Below, piece after piece: positions 37,342-47,046 of a stretch of 64,000 nt of DNA. The stretch lies in the NCBI RefSeq assembly GCF_001941945.1, contig NZ_CP015583.1, forward strand, positions 3,614,001-3,678,000, written 5' to 3'. Within the stretch, counting starts at the first letter, position 1. Each line of letters begins with the position of its first letter. Position numbers and translations under genes: made by a program. The notes under the pieces were generated by a model, which worked only from the letters and a program-made list of their open reading frames with translations, searched no databases and was not told where the DNA came from. The DNA comes from Roseomonas gilardii. GTDB lineage: Bacteria; Pseudomonadota; Alphaproteobacteria; Acetobacterales; Acetobacteraceae.

Positions 37342-38820
37342 TCAGGAGCCCGGCGGGACGGTGAAGCAGGGCATGCCGCTGCCCTGGAGGCGCTGGCAGG
37401 CGTTGCCGGCGCTTTCGGCGGAAATTCCGGTCAGGCGGGCGCGGTAGAGCGTGCCGCCATGGCTGACCGGGGTGATGCTGTCCTGCGCGCCGGCGAGCAG
37501 GCCGTTGGTGCGCGAGCGGGCGACGGAAAGGGCGGCGCGGGAGATGGCCGGGTCGGGGAAGGCGCCGACCTGGATGCCCCAGCCGCCCCCTCCTCCGGCC
37601 ATGGCAACCGGCGCGGCGCCGCCATAGCGGGCCGGGAGGGCCAGGGTGCCGGGTGCCGGGCGCTGCGCCGGCGGAGCCTCGGCGGCCTGGGCACTGCCGG
37701 TCCAGGACGGCGGGGCGCCACGGGCCGGTGCGGGGGGCGGGGCGGCGTAGGCGGGCTCCCGGGCCGCATAGGCGGCCGGGATCACCGGGTTGCCACCCCC
37801 TTCGCCGGTGCGGTTGCCGGTCGGGCTCAGGCTGGTGACGAGGCCGCCGCCGTCGAAGGCGCGGTTGGCCGGGTCGTCGGCATAGGCGCCGCCATCCGCG
37901 ACCAGCCCGCCGCCCTCATAGGCGCGGTTGGCGGGGTCCTCCGCCGCATAGGCGGGCGGCGCATAGGTGGGCGTATAGGCGCCCGTGGCGGGGTGGCGGG
38001 CGCCGGCCAGGCGGGTGGCCCCCGGGGCGGCCGCCGGAGTGGCGGGCGGGCGGGCGGCATAAGCGGCGCCGCCCGTGCCCGTGTAGCCGCCGGTGGGCGC
38101 GGAGGCGGTGACGAGGCCGCCGCCGTCATAGGCGCGGTTGGCCGGGTCGTTATAGGCATAGGCCGTGCCCGAGCCGGTGGCGAAGCCGGCGAGCGGGCCG
38201 GTCATGGCGACCTCGTTGCCCAGGCGCGGGGCGATGCGGGCGAGGTAGTTCACCGTCTCCCCCGGCAGCTCGGAATAGCCCGCCAGATAGTCGGAAAGGC
38301 GCTGTGGCCCCGCATTGTAGGCTGCGAGGAAGGCCGGGGCGCCGAACTGGTCCGACATCTCCCGGATATAGGCGGCGCCGGCCATGATGTTGCTGCGCGG
38401 CTCATAGGGATCGGAGCCCAGGCCGTAGCGTGAGCGCAGGATGTCGTAGGTGGCGGGCATCACCTGCATCAGCCCCATGGCGCCGACACGGCTGGTGGCG
38501 GTGGGGTTGCCGGCGGATTCCTGGCGCATGACCTCGCGGATCCAGCGTTCCGGGATCGCGAAGCGGCTGGCGGCCTCGTGGACATGCGGACCCCAGGGAT
38601 CGCCCTCCGGGCCGGGCGCGCGGTAGGAGCGCGCGGCGTGGGAGAGGTAGCCGCGGGCCTCGGCGCGGGAGGCGCCGGCCGCGGCGGTGTCGTAGCCATA
38701 GTCGCCGTTGCCGTCATAGCCGCGGCGGCCGTCCCAGACGAAGCGGCTGGTATAGGCGGGCGGGCCGCAGGCCGAGAGCAGCAGCAGGAGCGGCAGCAGG
38801 GAGAGCGCGCGTTTCGCCAT
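37342..38820 (-). CDS. lipoprotein lytic transglycosylase with repeats and SPOR domain
   Basis: The 492-residue protein is a likely outer-membrane lipoprotein (LLLLSAC, Cys18). A family 1 lytic transglycosylase domain follows (about 70-190) with catalytic Glu101 in RQESAGNP, GAMGLMQVMPATY and the AYNAGP motif. The middle carries three copies of a 14-residue repeat of pattern DPANRAxDGGGLV at about 225, 295 and 316, in an Ala/Pro/Gly-rich linker. The C-terminal SPOR-type domain (about 410-485, GIQVGAFPDPAISRAA) would bind denuded septal glycan. A single protein thus combines murein cleavage with septal targeting. Its start is unambiguous. Confidence 0.87.
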   Translation of the reverse strand: MAKRALSLLPLLLLLSACGPPAYTSRFVWDGRRGYDGNGDYGYDTAAAGASRAEARGYLSHAARSYRAPGPEGDPWGPHVHEAASRFAIPERWIREVMRQESAGNPTATSRVGAMGLMQVMPATYDILRSRYGLGSDPYEPRSNIMAGAAYIREMSDQFGAPAFLAAYNAGPQRLSDYLAGYSELPGETVNYLARIAPRLGNEVAMTGPLAGFATGSGTAYAYNDPANRAYDGGGLVTASAPTGGYTGTGGAAYAARPPATPAAAPGATRLAGARHPATGAYTPTYAPPAYAAEDPANRAYEGGGLVADGGAYADDPANRAFDGGGLVTSLSPTGNRTGEGGGNPVIPAAYAAREPAYAAPPPAPARGAPPSWTGSAQAAEAPPAQRPAPGTLALPARYGGAAPVAMAGGGGGWGIQVGAFPDPAISRAALSVARSRTNGLLAGAQDSITPVSHGGTLYRARLTGISAESAGNACQRLQGSGMPCFTVPPGS

Positions 38821-39177
38821 GGGCCTTCCTGATGAGCCTCCCCCAACGGTTCATCCCGATGCCTTCCCTCCGGGGGCCGGGCAGCGGGAAGGGCTATAGC
38901 GGGGGAATGGCTTCGGAAGGGTTGCGGCGGGGCCACATCCCACAGGCGACGACTCGCTCCCCCTCGGCGCCCATCCTCCTCCCCATGGGCCGGGATCGCG
39001 GCATCAACAAGGCGTGCCGGATGGCACGGGGGGAGCAAGGCGGCGCGGGTGCGGAGGCGGAACGGTGGGACGGCGTGACCGGCAGGACACGGGCGCGCCG
39101 GGGCAGGATGCGAAAACCGGGCTTTGCGCGCGGGGCCTGCTGAAACCGGGGGGCGCCAGGGCCATTTGCCTGTCGAG
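38821..39177. other. 357-bp gap between divergent transglycosylase and EcsC genes
   Basis: No credible gene and no clear palindrome were found. Both promoters should lie here. Small GC-rich frames on either strand lack ribosome sites or any recognisable composition. Confidence 0.4.
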
Positions 39178-39990
39178 ATGAACACATCCCCTTCCACCGC
39201 CCTCACCGCCGCGCCGCTCACCCTCGAGGCCCGCGCCGAACTGGCCGGGGCCGTGCGGATCCTGGAGAACCCCTCCCTCGCCGCCCGCATGGCGGCGATG
39301 GCGGGCACCCCCATTTCCGCGCTGAAGCGCCGGCTGCCGGATTTCGTGCAATCGGGCGTGGACGGCGCCGTGCGGCGGGCGATCGAGGCTGCCTGGAAGG
39401 CGGCGCTGCGCTCGAAGCCCGGGCGGGCGCCGCACGGGCTGACGCCCGACTGGCTGCATCGCGGGCTGGCGGCCGCCTCCGGCGTGGCGGGCGGGGCCTT
39501 CGGCCTGGCGGGGACGCTGACGGAACTGCCGGTCACCACCACCATCCTGCTGCGCCAGATCGCCTCCGAGGCGGCGGAGCAGGGCGAGGACCTCACCGAC
39601 CCGATGGTGCAGGCGGAGTGCCTGAAGGTCTTCGCCCTGGGCAGCGAGGATCTGGACGAGGACCCGACCCAGAGCAGCTATTTCGCCGCGCGCATCGCCC
39701 TGGCGCAGGTGCTGCCGAACGCGGTGACCAACCTGGGCGCGGCGGTGATGCCGGGCTTCCTGGCGCGGATCGCCGGGCGCTTCGCCGCCGCGGTGGGTCT
39801 GAAGCTCTCGGCCCAGGCCGTGCCGGTGCTGGGGGCGGCGGCCGGGGCGGCGATCAACCTGTCCTTCCTGGAGCATTTCCGGAACGTGGCGCGGGCGCAT
39901 TTCACCGTGCGGCGGCTGGAACGGGCGCATGGGCCCTCCACGGTGCGGGAGGCCTATGAGGCCCTGCGGGACGCGCGCATGGCGGCCTGA
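39178..39990 (+). CDS. EcsC family protein
   Basis: The 270-residue protein matches the EcsC family: the conserved central core (LAAASGVAGGAFGLAGTLTELPVTTTILLRQIASEA, then FALGSEDLDE) and the C-terminal AAGAAINLSFLEHFRNVARAHFTVRRLER are intact. EcsC proteins are membrane-associated with glycine-rich amphipathic segments; the B. subtilis member is a peptidase-regulating/ABC-linked protein but molecular function is unresolved. The ATG at 39178 follows the short non-conserved lead. It is followed after 110 bp by the AmpG-like gene on the same strand. Confidence 0.8.
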   Translation: MNTSPSTALTAAPLTLEARAELAGAVRILENPSLAARMAAMAGTPISALKRRLPDFVQSGVDGAVRRAIEAAWKAALRSKPGRAPHGLTPDWLHRGLAAASGVAGGAFGLAGTLTELPVTTTILLRQIASEAAEQGEDLTDPMVQAECLKVFALGSEDLDEDPTQSSYFAARIALAQVLPNAVTNLGAAVMPGFLARIAGRFAAAVGLKLSAQAVPVLGAAAGAAINLSFLEHFRNVARAHFTVRRLERAHGPSTVREAYEALRDARMAA

Positions 39991-40100
39991 GGGCGGACGG
40001 CGCGCCGGGGCGGATACCCCCCGGCCTGGCCTGAGCGGCCCTCGATGGATGGGGCGGCGTGGCGCTTCCAGCGGCGGGCGGGTTGGGGCAGGCTGGGGCG

Positions 40101-41360
<1,260 letters not shown>

Positions 41361-41383
41361 CGCGGCGGCCCCGCTGGATGCCG

Positions 41384-42187
41384 TCAGCCCGCGAGCAGGA
41401 AATCCAGCAGCACCCGGTTGAAGGGCTCCGGCTGTTCCACGGTGAAGGCGTGGCCGCCGTGTTCCGCGAGCCAGAGCCGGGCATCGGGCAGGGCTTCGGC
41501 GAGGCGGCGGGAGGCGGTCCAGGGCACCAGCAGGTCGTCGCGGGAGGCGGCGACCAGGGTGGGCGCGGCGATGCCGGGCAGGTCGGCGCGCGCGTCGAAG
41601 GCGCGGAGGGCGGCGATGCGGCGGCGGAGGTTGTGTTCGCCCTGGAAGCCCGCGACGCCCCGGGCGATCTCGGCGTCCAGCTTGTCGGCATGGTCCGCCA
41701 TGTAGGGGGCGGTGTGCAGGAAGAGGGGCTGGGCCGCGACATAGGCGGCGGGGCCCTGGGCTTCGAGGATGCCGAGGCGGATGTCGAAGCAGCGTTCGGT
41801 GTGCGGCTCGGCCTTCGCCCAGGCATTGACGGCGACGAGGCGGCCGAGGCGCGCGGGATGGCGGCGGGCGAGTTCGAGGCCGACGAGGCCGCCCAGGGCA
41901 TGGCCCAGGACATGGGCGCGGGCGATGCCGGCGGCGTCGAGGACCCGCGCCACGTCATCGGCCATGTCGGCGATGGCGTAGGCATCCGGCAGGGGCCCGG
42001 CGTTGCGGCCGGTGCCGCGCTGGTCGAAGGCGACGACCTGGAAATGCTCCTCCAGCGCGGCGCGCTGCGGCGCCCAGAAGCTGGCGAGGCCGCCGAGGCC
42101 GGCGGAAAGGACCACGGCCTCCGCGCCGGGCCTGCCCGTGATCTCGTAGGCGATCTCGTAGATGATCTCGTGACGGGGTGTGGTCAC
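41384..42187 (-). CDS. rutD: alpha/beta-hydrolase fold protein RutD (pyrimidine catabolism)
   Basis: The 267-residue protein has the alpha/beta-hydrolase fold. The nucleophile elbow reads GHALGG, with Ala in place of the serine, as in E. coli RutD, and acidic and His positions (DDLLVPW, GGHAF) are present. RutD helps hydrolyse aminoacrylate in uracil breakdown. The GTG start at 42187 overlaps the rutC stop (GTGA), so the pair is translationally coupled. rutA, rutB, rutE, rutF and rutG are absent from the window. Confidence 0.87.
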   Translation of the reverse strand: MTTPRHEIIYEIAYEITGRPGAEAVVLSAGLGGLASFWAPQRAALEEHFQVVAFDQRGTGRNAGPLPDAYAIADMADDVARVLDAAGIARAHVLGHALGGLVGLELARRHPARLGRLVAVNAWAKAEPHTERCFDIRLGILEAQGPAAYVAAQPLFLHTAPYMADHADKLDAEIARGVAGFQGEHNLRRRIAALRAFDARADLPGIAAPTLVAASRDDLLVPWTASRRLAEALPDARLWLAEHGGHAFTVEQPEPFNRVLLDFLLAG

Positions 42188-42576
42188 GCGGGGTGGCCGA
42201 TATGGGCCACGCTGGCGATCTCCACCAGCGCGTCGGGCTTCACCAGCCCGCACTGGACGCAGTAGCGGGCGGGTTTGTCGCCGGGGAAGTATTCCGCATA
42301 GACGGCATTGATGGCGCCGTAATTCGCCCAGTCGGTGAGGAAGATGTGGTTCATGGCGATGTCGGCCATGGTGCCGCCGGCGGCCTCGACCACGCCCTTG
42401 ATGGTTTCCAGCACATGGCGCGCCTGGGCGGCGGCGTCGCCGACATGGACCACGTTGTTGTCCTTGTCGAAGGGCAGCGTGCCGGAGACGTAGAGCACGC
42501 CATGGGCCATGGCGCCGGGGGAATAGGGCGCCAGCGGCTTGCCGGACCCGGCGGGGACGACGGATTTGATGGGCAT
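42184..42576 (-). CDS. rutC: RidA-family aminoacrylate deaminase RutC
   Basis: The 130-residue RidA/YjgF-family protein removes reactive aminoacrylate produced by RutA/B in uracil degradation. Near-complete family marks are [70 protein letters not shown] and IASVAHIG. The pair rutC-rutD sits alone; a KefB-type antiporter precedes it on the same strand with no rut genes further upstream. GAGGAAG lies about 8 bp before the ATG. Confidence 0.92.
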   Translation of the reverse strand: MPIKSVVPAGSGKPLAPYSPGAMAHGVLYVSGTLPFDKDNNVVHVGDAAAQARHVLETIKGVVEAAGGTMADIAMNHIFLTDWANYGAINAVYAEYFPGDKPARYCVQCGLVKPDALVEIASVAHIGHPA

Positions 42577-42669
42577 GGGGCGGGCTTCCTCGTTCCGGAT
42601 GGCCGATCGGGCGAAGGATGCTTGGCAAGCCGCATGCCACGGGCAGCGCGGGGATGGGCCCGGCCGGGT

Positions 42670-44532
42670 TCAGCGTCCGGTCCGGGCCTCCTCCGTATCC
42701 TCCGCCGCACGCGCGTCCTCGGCGGCGCGCATGGCGGCCTCGGCCTCGGGGTTGAGGGCCTGGCCGGCGCGGCGCGGCGGGGTGAGCGGGCCAGGGACGG
42801 GGCGGTTGCCGTACATCAGCTCCCGCCCCGCGAACAGCCCGTCGCAGAGCTGGATGTCCAGGCGCTGGCGGTCGCGGCGACGGACCTCGTCGGTGATCTC
42901 GGCGGCCTCCTCCTCCGGCACGTCGAGCCCCTCCAGCGCGGCATGGCCCATGGCGAGGGCGCCGTGGAAGGTCTCGCGGACCTCGAAGGCCACGTCGCGC
43001 TTGATGAGATCCAGCGTATGGCCGCGGTCATAGGCGCGGACATAGAGCTTCGCCTGCGGGAATTCCTCCTGCGCCAGGGTGACGATGCGGTCGGTGGTGG
43101 CGCGGTCGGCGGTGCAGACCAGGATGGCGCGGGCACGGCCGGCGCCGGAGGTGCGCAGCACGTCGAGGCGGGTGCCGTCGCCGTAATAGACCTGGAAGCC
43201 GAAGCGGGCGGCGGCGCGGATCATCTCCACATCGGTCTCGATGGTGGAGACGGTGAAGCCGCGCGCCAGCAGGGCCTGGCTGGCCATCTGGCCGAAGCGG
43301 CCGAAGCCGATGATCAGGGCGTCGCCATGCAGGGATTCGGCACGCTCGATGCCCTCCATCGAGGGCGCGGCGCGGTCCGGCCATCTCTCCGCCAGCAGCA
43401 CGGCGAGCGGGGTGAGCGCCATGGAGATGATGACCGTGGCGGTGAGCATGGCACCGGTGCGGGCATCGACCAGCCCGGCGCCGCCGGCGGCGGCGTAGAG
43501 GACGAAGGCGAACTCGCCGCCCTGGGCGAGCACGGCGGCGCGGCGCACGGCCTCCCGCGTCCCGGCGCCGAAGAGGCGGGCAACGAGGAAGACCATGGCG
43601 GACTTGGCCAGCATCAGCAGCACCACGCCGGACAGGATCAGCAGCCCGTCGCTGCGCAGCACGCCGAGGTCGAGGCTCATGCCGACGCCCATGAAGAAGA
43701 GGCCGAGCAGGATGCCGCGGAAGGGCTCGATGTCCGTTTCGAGCTGGTGGCGGAAGGTGGATTCCGAGAGCAGCACGCCGGCCAGGAAGGCGCCCATGGC
43801 CATGGAAAGGCCGCCGAGCTCCATGGCCAGCGCGGCGCCGAGGACGACGAGCAGGGCGGCGGCGGTCATCACTTCTCGCGCCCCGGCGCGGGCGAGCAGG
43901 GCGAACATCGGGTTGAGCAGCCAGCGGCCGGCGGCGACCAGGGCGGCGAGCGAGAGCAGGGCGAGGCCGATGGAGACCCAGCGCGAGCCTTCCGCCTCGT
44001 GCCCCGGGGCGAGGATCGCGACCAGGGCGAGGAGCGGCACGATGGCCAGGTCCTCCAGCAACAGGATGGAGACGATGCGCTGCCCGGCGGGGGTGGAGAC
44101 CTCGCCCTTCTCCTCCAGCACCTGCATGGCGATGGCGGTGGAGGACAGGACGAAGCCCATGGCGGCCACGAAGGCCACGGCGGGCGCGAAGCCGGCCAGC
44201 CAGAGGATGGCGGTGAGCACGGCGCCGCAGGCGCAGACCTGGGCGACGCCGAGGCCGAAGATCTCCCGCCGCAGGCTCCAGAGGCGGGAGGGCTGCATCT
44301 CCAACCCGATGATGAAGAGGAACATGACCACGCCGAGTTCGGCGATGTGCAGCACGGCGCCCGGTTCCGCGACCAGGCGCAGGCCGAAGGGGCCGATGGC
44401 GAGGCCGGCGGCGAGGTAGCCGAGCACGGAGCCCAGGCCCAGGCGGCGGAAGACGGGGACCGCCACCACCGCCGCCCCGAGCAGGATCACGACCGGGGCG
44501 AGATCCGTGACGTAGCCTTCTTCCGCCGCCAT
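42670..44532 (-). CDS. monovalent cation:proton antiporter-2 (KefB/YbaL-like)
   Basis: The 620-residue CPA2 antiporter has about 12 membrane helices in the first 390 residues. The hallmark GYLAAGLAIGPFG and FIIGLEMQPSRLWSLRREIFGLG occur early, then LLEDLAIVPLLALVAI with the CPA2 aspartates. A cytosolic RCK/TrkA-N domain begins at about 407 with ALIIGFGRFGQMASQALL. The tail is Ala/Glu/Arg-rich and of low complexity. KefB-type systems extrude K+ for H+ and are gated by glutathione adducts; YbaL-type members differ in gating. No kefF/kefG gene is adjacent, so the exact ion and gating are open. Confidence 0.87.
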   Translation of the reverse strand: MAAEEGYVTDLAPVVILLGAAVVAVPVFRRLGLGSVLGYLAAGLAIGPFGLRLVAEPGAVLHIAELGVVMFLFIIGLEMQPSRLWSLRREIFGLGVAQVCACGAVLTAILWLAGFAPAVAFVAAMGFVLSSTAIAMQVLEEKGEVSTPAGQRIVSILLLEDLAIVPLLALVAILAPGHEAEGSRWVSIGLALLSLAALVAAGRWLLNPMFALLARAGAREVMTAAALLVVLGAALAMELGGLSMAMGAFLAGVLLSESTFRHQLETDIEPFRGILLGLFFMGVGMSLDLGVLRSDGLLILSGVVLLMLAKSAMVFLVARLFGAGTREAVRRAAVLAQGGEFAFVLYAAAGGAGLVDARTGAMLTATVIISMALTPLAVLLAERWPDRAAPSMEGIERAESLHGDALIIGFGRFGQMASQALLARGFTVSTIETDVEMIRAAARFGFQVYYGDGTRLDVLRTSGAGRARAILVCTADRATTDRIVTLAQEEFPQAKLYVRAYDRGHTLDLIKRDVAFEVRETFHGALAMGHAALEGLDVPEEEAAEITDEVRRRDRQRLDIQLCDGLFAGRELMYGNRPVPGPLTPPRRAGQALNPEAEAAMRAAEDARAAEDTEEARTGR

Positions 44533-44622
44533 CCGCGCGCCCTTTCCTGCCGGTGCGGGGCGGAGCTTAGGCGTTCGGGGGCGGTGGCGGCCAGGGCGGT
44601 GGCGGAAGCCGCCATCCGCAGG

Positions 44623-45843
44623 TCAGTGGCGCAGGTCGGCCTCGACCGGTCGGCGGCTGGTGGCGAAGGCGGGCAGCAGGGCGGCGAGCAGGCCGAGGGC
44701 CCCGGCCACGCCCGGCAGCAACAGGTCCTCCCAGCCCGGGCGGATGCCCAGGCTGAAGGACAGGTCGGGCGCGGCCAGCCGGGCGAGCAGGAAGGCGAGG
44801 CCCAGGCCCAGCCCCAGCCCGGCGATCGCCCCGGCGCAGAGGATCACGCCCATCTCCACCCAGACGGTGGCCAGCACATAGAGGGGTGGCGCGCCGATCG
44901 CCCGCAGCGTGGCGAAATCCCGCCGCCGCGTGGCCAGCAGGGCGGAGAGCGAGAGGAACACCGCCAGCAGCACCAGCACCGTGGAGGCCCAGGCCATCCC
45001 GCCCATCAGGTCGCGCACATCGCCCAGCACGCGCAGCAGCGGCACCAGGACCTCCGCCGGGAAGACCGCCGTGCTGTCCGGCCCGCGCAGGGCGGAGCGC
45101 AGGCGGTAGGCATCGGCCACCCCCACCGGGGCGACCACGACCGCCGGCACGCCGGGCGGATCGGTCCAGGGAGTGCCCAGCTTCTCCTCCGCCGCCGGGT
45201 CCTCGCCATGGCCGTTGCCGAGGCCGTGCAGTTCCCAGACGCTCTCGACCGGCACCAGGATGGCGCGGTCCCAGGCATTGCCCTGCGGCGGCAACCGGCC
45301 GACCACCCGGTAGTGGCTGTGCTCGTGGCCATGCCCCTCCGCCTCGTCCGGATCGACATGGCGGCCATGGCCGGGGGTGAATTCCTCGCCGGAGCGCAGC
45401 GGCACGGCGGCGCCCACCACCGCCTCGAAATGTTCGGCGAAGAGCCGGCCCTCGGCCAGGGGGCGGCGCCCGCCGCGGGTGACGAAGGGCCCGGTGACGC
45501 CCACGACGGGGTTGCCGCGCCAGTTGTCGCCGAAGCCGATCGGCGAGAACCAGGCGATGCCCTTCTCCGCCTGGAGGCGCCGCAGCACCGTGCCGGGCAT
45601 CAGCGGGACGGCGTCGGGGCGCAGGAAGACGGCGGCGAGGACAAGCTGCGTCGGGCTGCCCGGGGCGCCGACGATCAGGTCGAAGCCGGAGACGGCACGG
45701 ATGGAGCCGGCCTGCACGCCGCGTTCCACCGCCCCCACCGCCACGCCCAGCGCGACGGAAAGGGCGACCAGCAGGGAGAGCGCGGCCGCCGTCCAGGGCC
45801 GGCGGCGCAGCGACGCCAGGGCGACGGGCCAGGGATTCATCAT
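44623..45843 (-). CDS. FtsX/MacB-type ABC permease with His-rich periplasmic loop
   Basis: The 406-residue permease has one N-terminal helix (about 20-40), a periplasmic domain of about 230 residues and three C-terminal helices (about 280-390), the MacB/LolE/FtsX layout. The periplasmic domain has a His-rich stretch (HGRHVD, then GHGHEHSHY, about 155-178), absent in ordinary LolE proteins, which suggests metal binding. It forms a transporter with the ATPase at 45884-46615, and the small CxxC protein gene precedes that. ATG codons occur at 45843 and 45840; the first was used. Confidence 0.83.
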   Translation of the reverse strand: MMNPWPVALASLRRRPWTAAALSLLVALSVALGVAVGAVERGVQAGSIRAVSGFDLIVGAPGSPTQLVLAAVFLRPDAVPLMPGTVLRRLQAEKGIAWFSPIGFGDNWRGNPVVGVTGPFVTRGGRRPLAEGRLFAEHFEAVVGAAVPLRSGEEFTPGHGRHVDPDEAEGHGHEHSHYRVVGRLPPQGNAWDRAILVPVESVWELHGLGNGHGEDPAAEEKLGTPWTDPPGVPAVVVAPVGVADAYRLRSALRGPDSTAVFPAEVLVPLLRVLGDVRDLMGGMAWASTVLVLLAVFLSLSALLATRRRDFATLRAIGAPPLYVLATVWVEMGVILCAGAIAGLGLGLGLAFLLARLAAPDLSFSLGIRPGWEDLLLPGVAGALGLLAALLPAFATSRRPVEADLRH

Positions 45844-45883
45844 GGCCGCTTCACCGCGCGCGATTCATCGGAGGTGCGGTCCG

Positions 45884-46615
45884 TCACGGGAGGAGGAGGG
45901 CCCCGCCCTCGATCCGGCCGCGCCGTTCCAGCCGGTCCAGCAGGCGCGGGTCGTGGCTGGCGACCAGCAGGGTGGCGCCTGCCTCCGCCGCCAGGTCCAG
46001 CAGCAGCGTGGCGACCGTGGCGGCGGCGGCATCGTCCAGGCTGGCAGTGGGCTCGTCGGCGACCAGCACCGCGGGGCGGCCGAGCAGGGCGCGGGCCAGG
46101 GCGACACGCTGCCGCTCCCCCCGGCTGAGCGCGGCGACGGGCCGGTGCCCGGCGGGCAGGCCCAGCCGGTGGAGCAGCGCCTCGGCGGCCGCGGCCTCCT
46201 CTGCCGTGGGGGCCCAGCGGGTGAAGCGGACGGGCAGCAGCACGTTGCCCAGCGCGTCCAGCCCGTCGATCAGGTGGAATTCCTGGAAGACCATGCCGAC
46301 ATGGCGCCGCCGCCAGGCGTCGCGGCCGGCGGGCGGCAGGGCGGTCAGATCCGTCCCGCCCCAGGCGATGCGGCCGGCGAGCGGCAGGGCGATGCCGGTC
46401 AGGGCGTGCAGCAGGGTGGTCTTGCCGGACCCCGACGGGCCGGCGATGCCCAGGCTGGCCCCGGCCGGCAGGTCCAGGGCGGGGATCTCCAGCAGCCGCC
46501 GCGGCGCCGCGCCGCGCTCGGCCACGCCCAGCACCAGCCCGCGCACGGACAGCGCGCTTGCGGCGGCGGGGCGGGCGGCGGGAGCGGCGAGGCGGTCGGG
46601 CAGGCTTTCAGGCAC
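45884..46615 (-). CDS. ABC transporter ATP-binding protein (LolD/MacB-like)
   Basis: The 243-residue ATPase belongs with the FtsX-type permease downstream. Walker A GPSGSGKTTLLHALTG (about 60), Q-loop MVFQEFHLIDGL, signature LSRGERQRVALARALLG and Walker B VLVADEPTASLDD are intact. The GTG at 46615 overlaps the end of the CxxC-protein gene by 8 bp, so translation is probably coupled. Assignment of cargo is not possible from sequence. Confidence 0.9.
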   Translation of the reverse strand: MPESLPDRLAAPAARPAAASALSVRGLVLGVAERGAAPRRLLEIPALDLPAGASLGIAGPSGSGKTTLLHALTGIALPLAGRIAWGGTDLTALPPAGRDAWRRRHVGMVFQEFHLIDGLDALGNVLLPVRFTRWAPTAEEAAAAEALLHRLGLPAGHRPVAALSRGERQRVALARALLGRPAVLVADEPTASLDDAAAATVATLLLDLAAEAGATLLVASHDPRLLDRLERRGRIEGGALLLP

Positions 46616-47042
46616 GGGCGAATTCCGCGTCGCGCAGGCGGAGCTGGCTGACGAAGCCGGATTCCGGATCGGTCCAGGAGCCGGTTTCCAGCCGGCCCGT
46701 CACCTCGATCCGTTCCGAGGGATCGAGCGGCAGGGCACGGCGGCGCAGGTAGACCACCAGGATGTCGGGGGGCCATTCCGCGTCGGAGGAGCAGAAGGGA
46801 CAGATCGACATCGGTTCGCGCGTCAGGACGAAGAAGATCGCCTCGGCGGAAAGCGGCGGGGCCATGTAGCCGCGCATGGAGACGAGCTGGCCGGCGAGGC
46901 GCTGCACCTTGTCGGAGAAGCGCAGGCCGGTGACGCTCCATGTGCCGTAGAGCTCGTCGAAGCCGATCCGCTCCGGCGCCGCATGGGCGGCACCCGGCAG
47001 AAGGAGGGCCGGCGCGCCGAACAGGGCGCGCCGGCCGATCAT
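46608..47042 (-). CDS. small secreted CxxC protein (DUF3299-like)
   Basis: The 144-residue protein has a signal peptide (MIGRRALFG to AHA, about 20). The mature part follows GFDELYGTWSV, MRGYMAPPL, then SICPFCSSDAEWPPD with a CxxC pair, VVYL and a final ERIEVTGRLETG strand. This order resembles the DUF3299 family, proteins found beside ABC genes; the resemblance is suggestive only. The CxxC pair may bind metal or be redox-active. Its start is 5 bp after the phosphatase stop, and its end overlaps the ATPase start. Confidence 0.6.
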   Translation of the reverse strand: MIGRRALFGAPALLLPGAAHAAPERIGFDELYGTWSVTGLRFSDKVQRLAGQLVSMRGYMAPPLSAEAIFFVLTREPMSICPFCSSDAEWPPDILVVYLRRRALPLDPSERIEVTGRLETGSWTDPESGFVSQLRLRDAEFARA

Positions 47043-47046
47043 GTGG

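Noticed and set aside
38894-39187. Minus-strand frame in the transglycosylase-EcsC gap
   Set aside because: Arg/Pro-rich composition, no ribosome site and overlap with the EcsC start region.
42178-46128. A very long open frame on the + strand opposite KefB, the ABC genes and rutC
   Set aside because: It is antisense to well-supported genes and reads as Ala/Gly/Arg/His-rich low complexity with no domains. High GC removes stop codons by chance.
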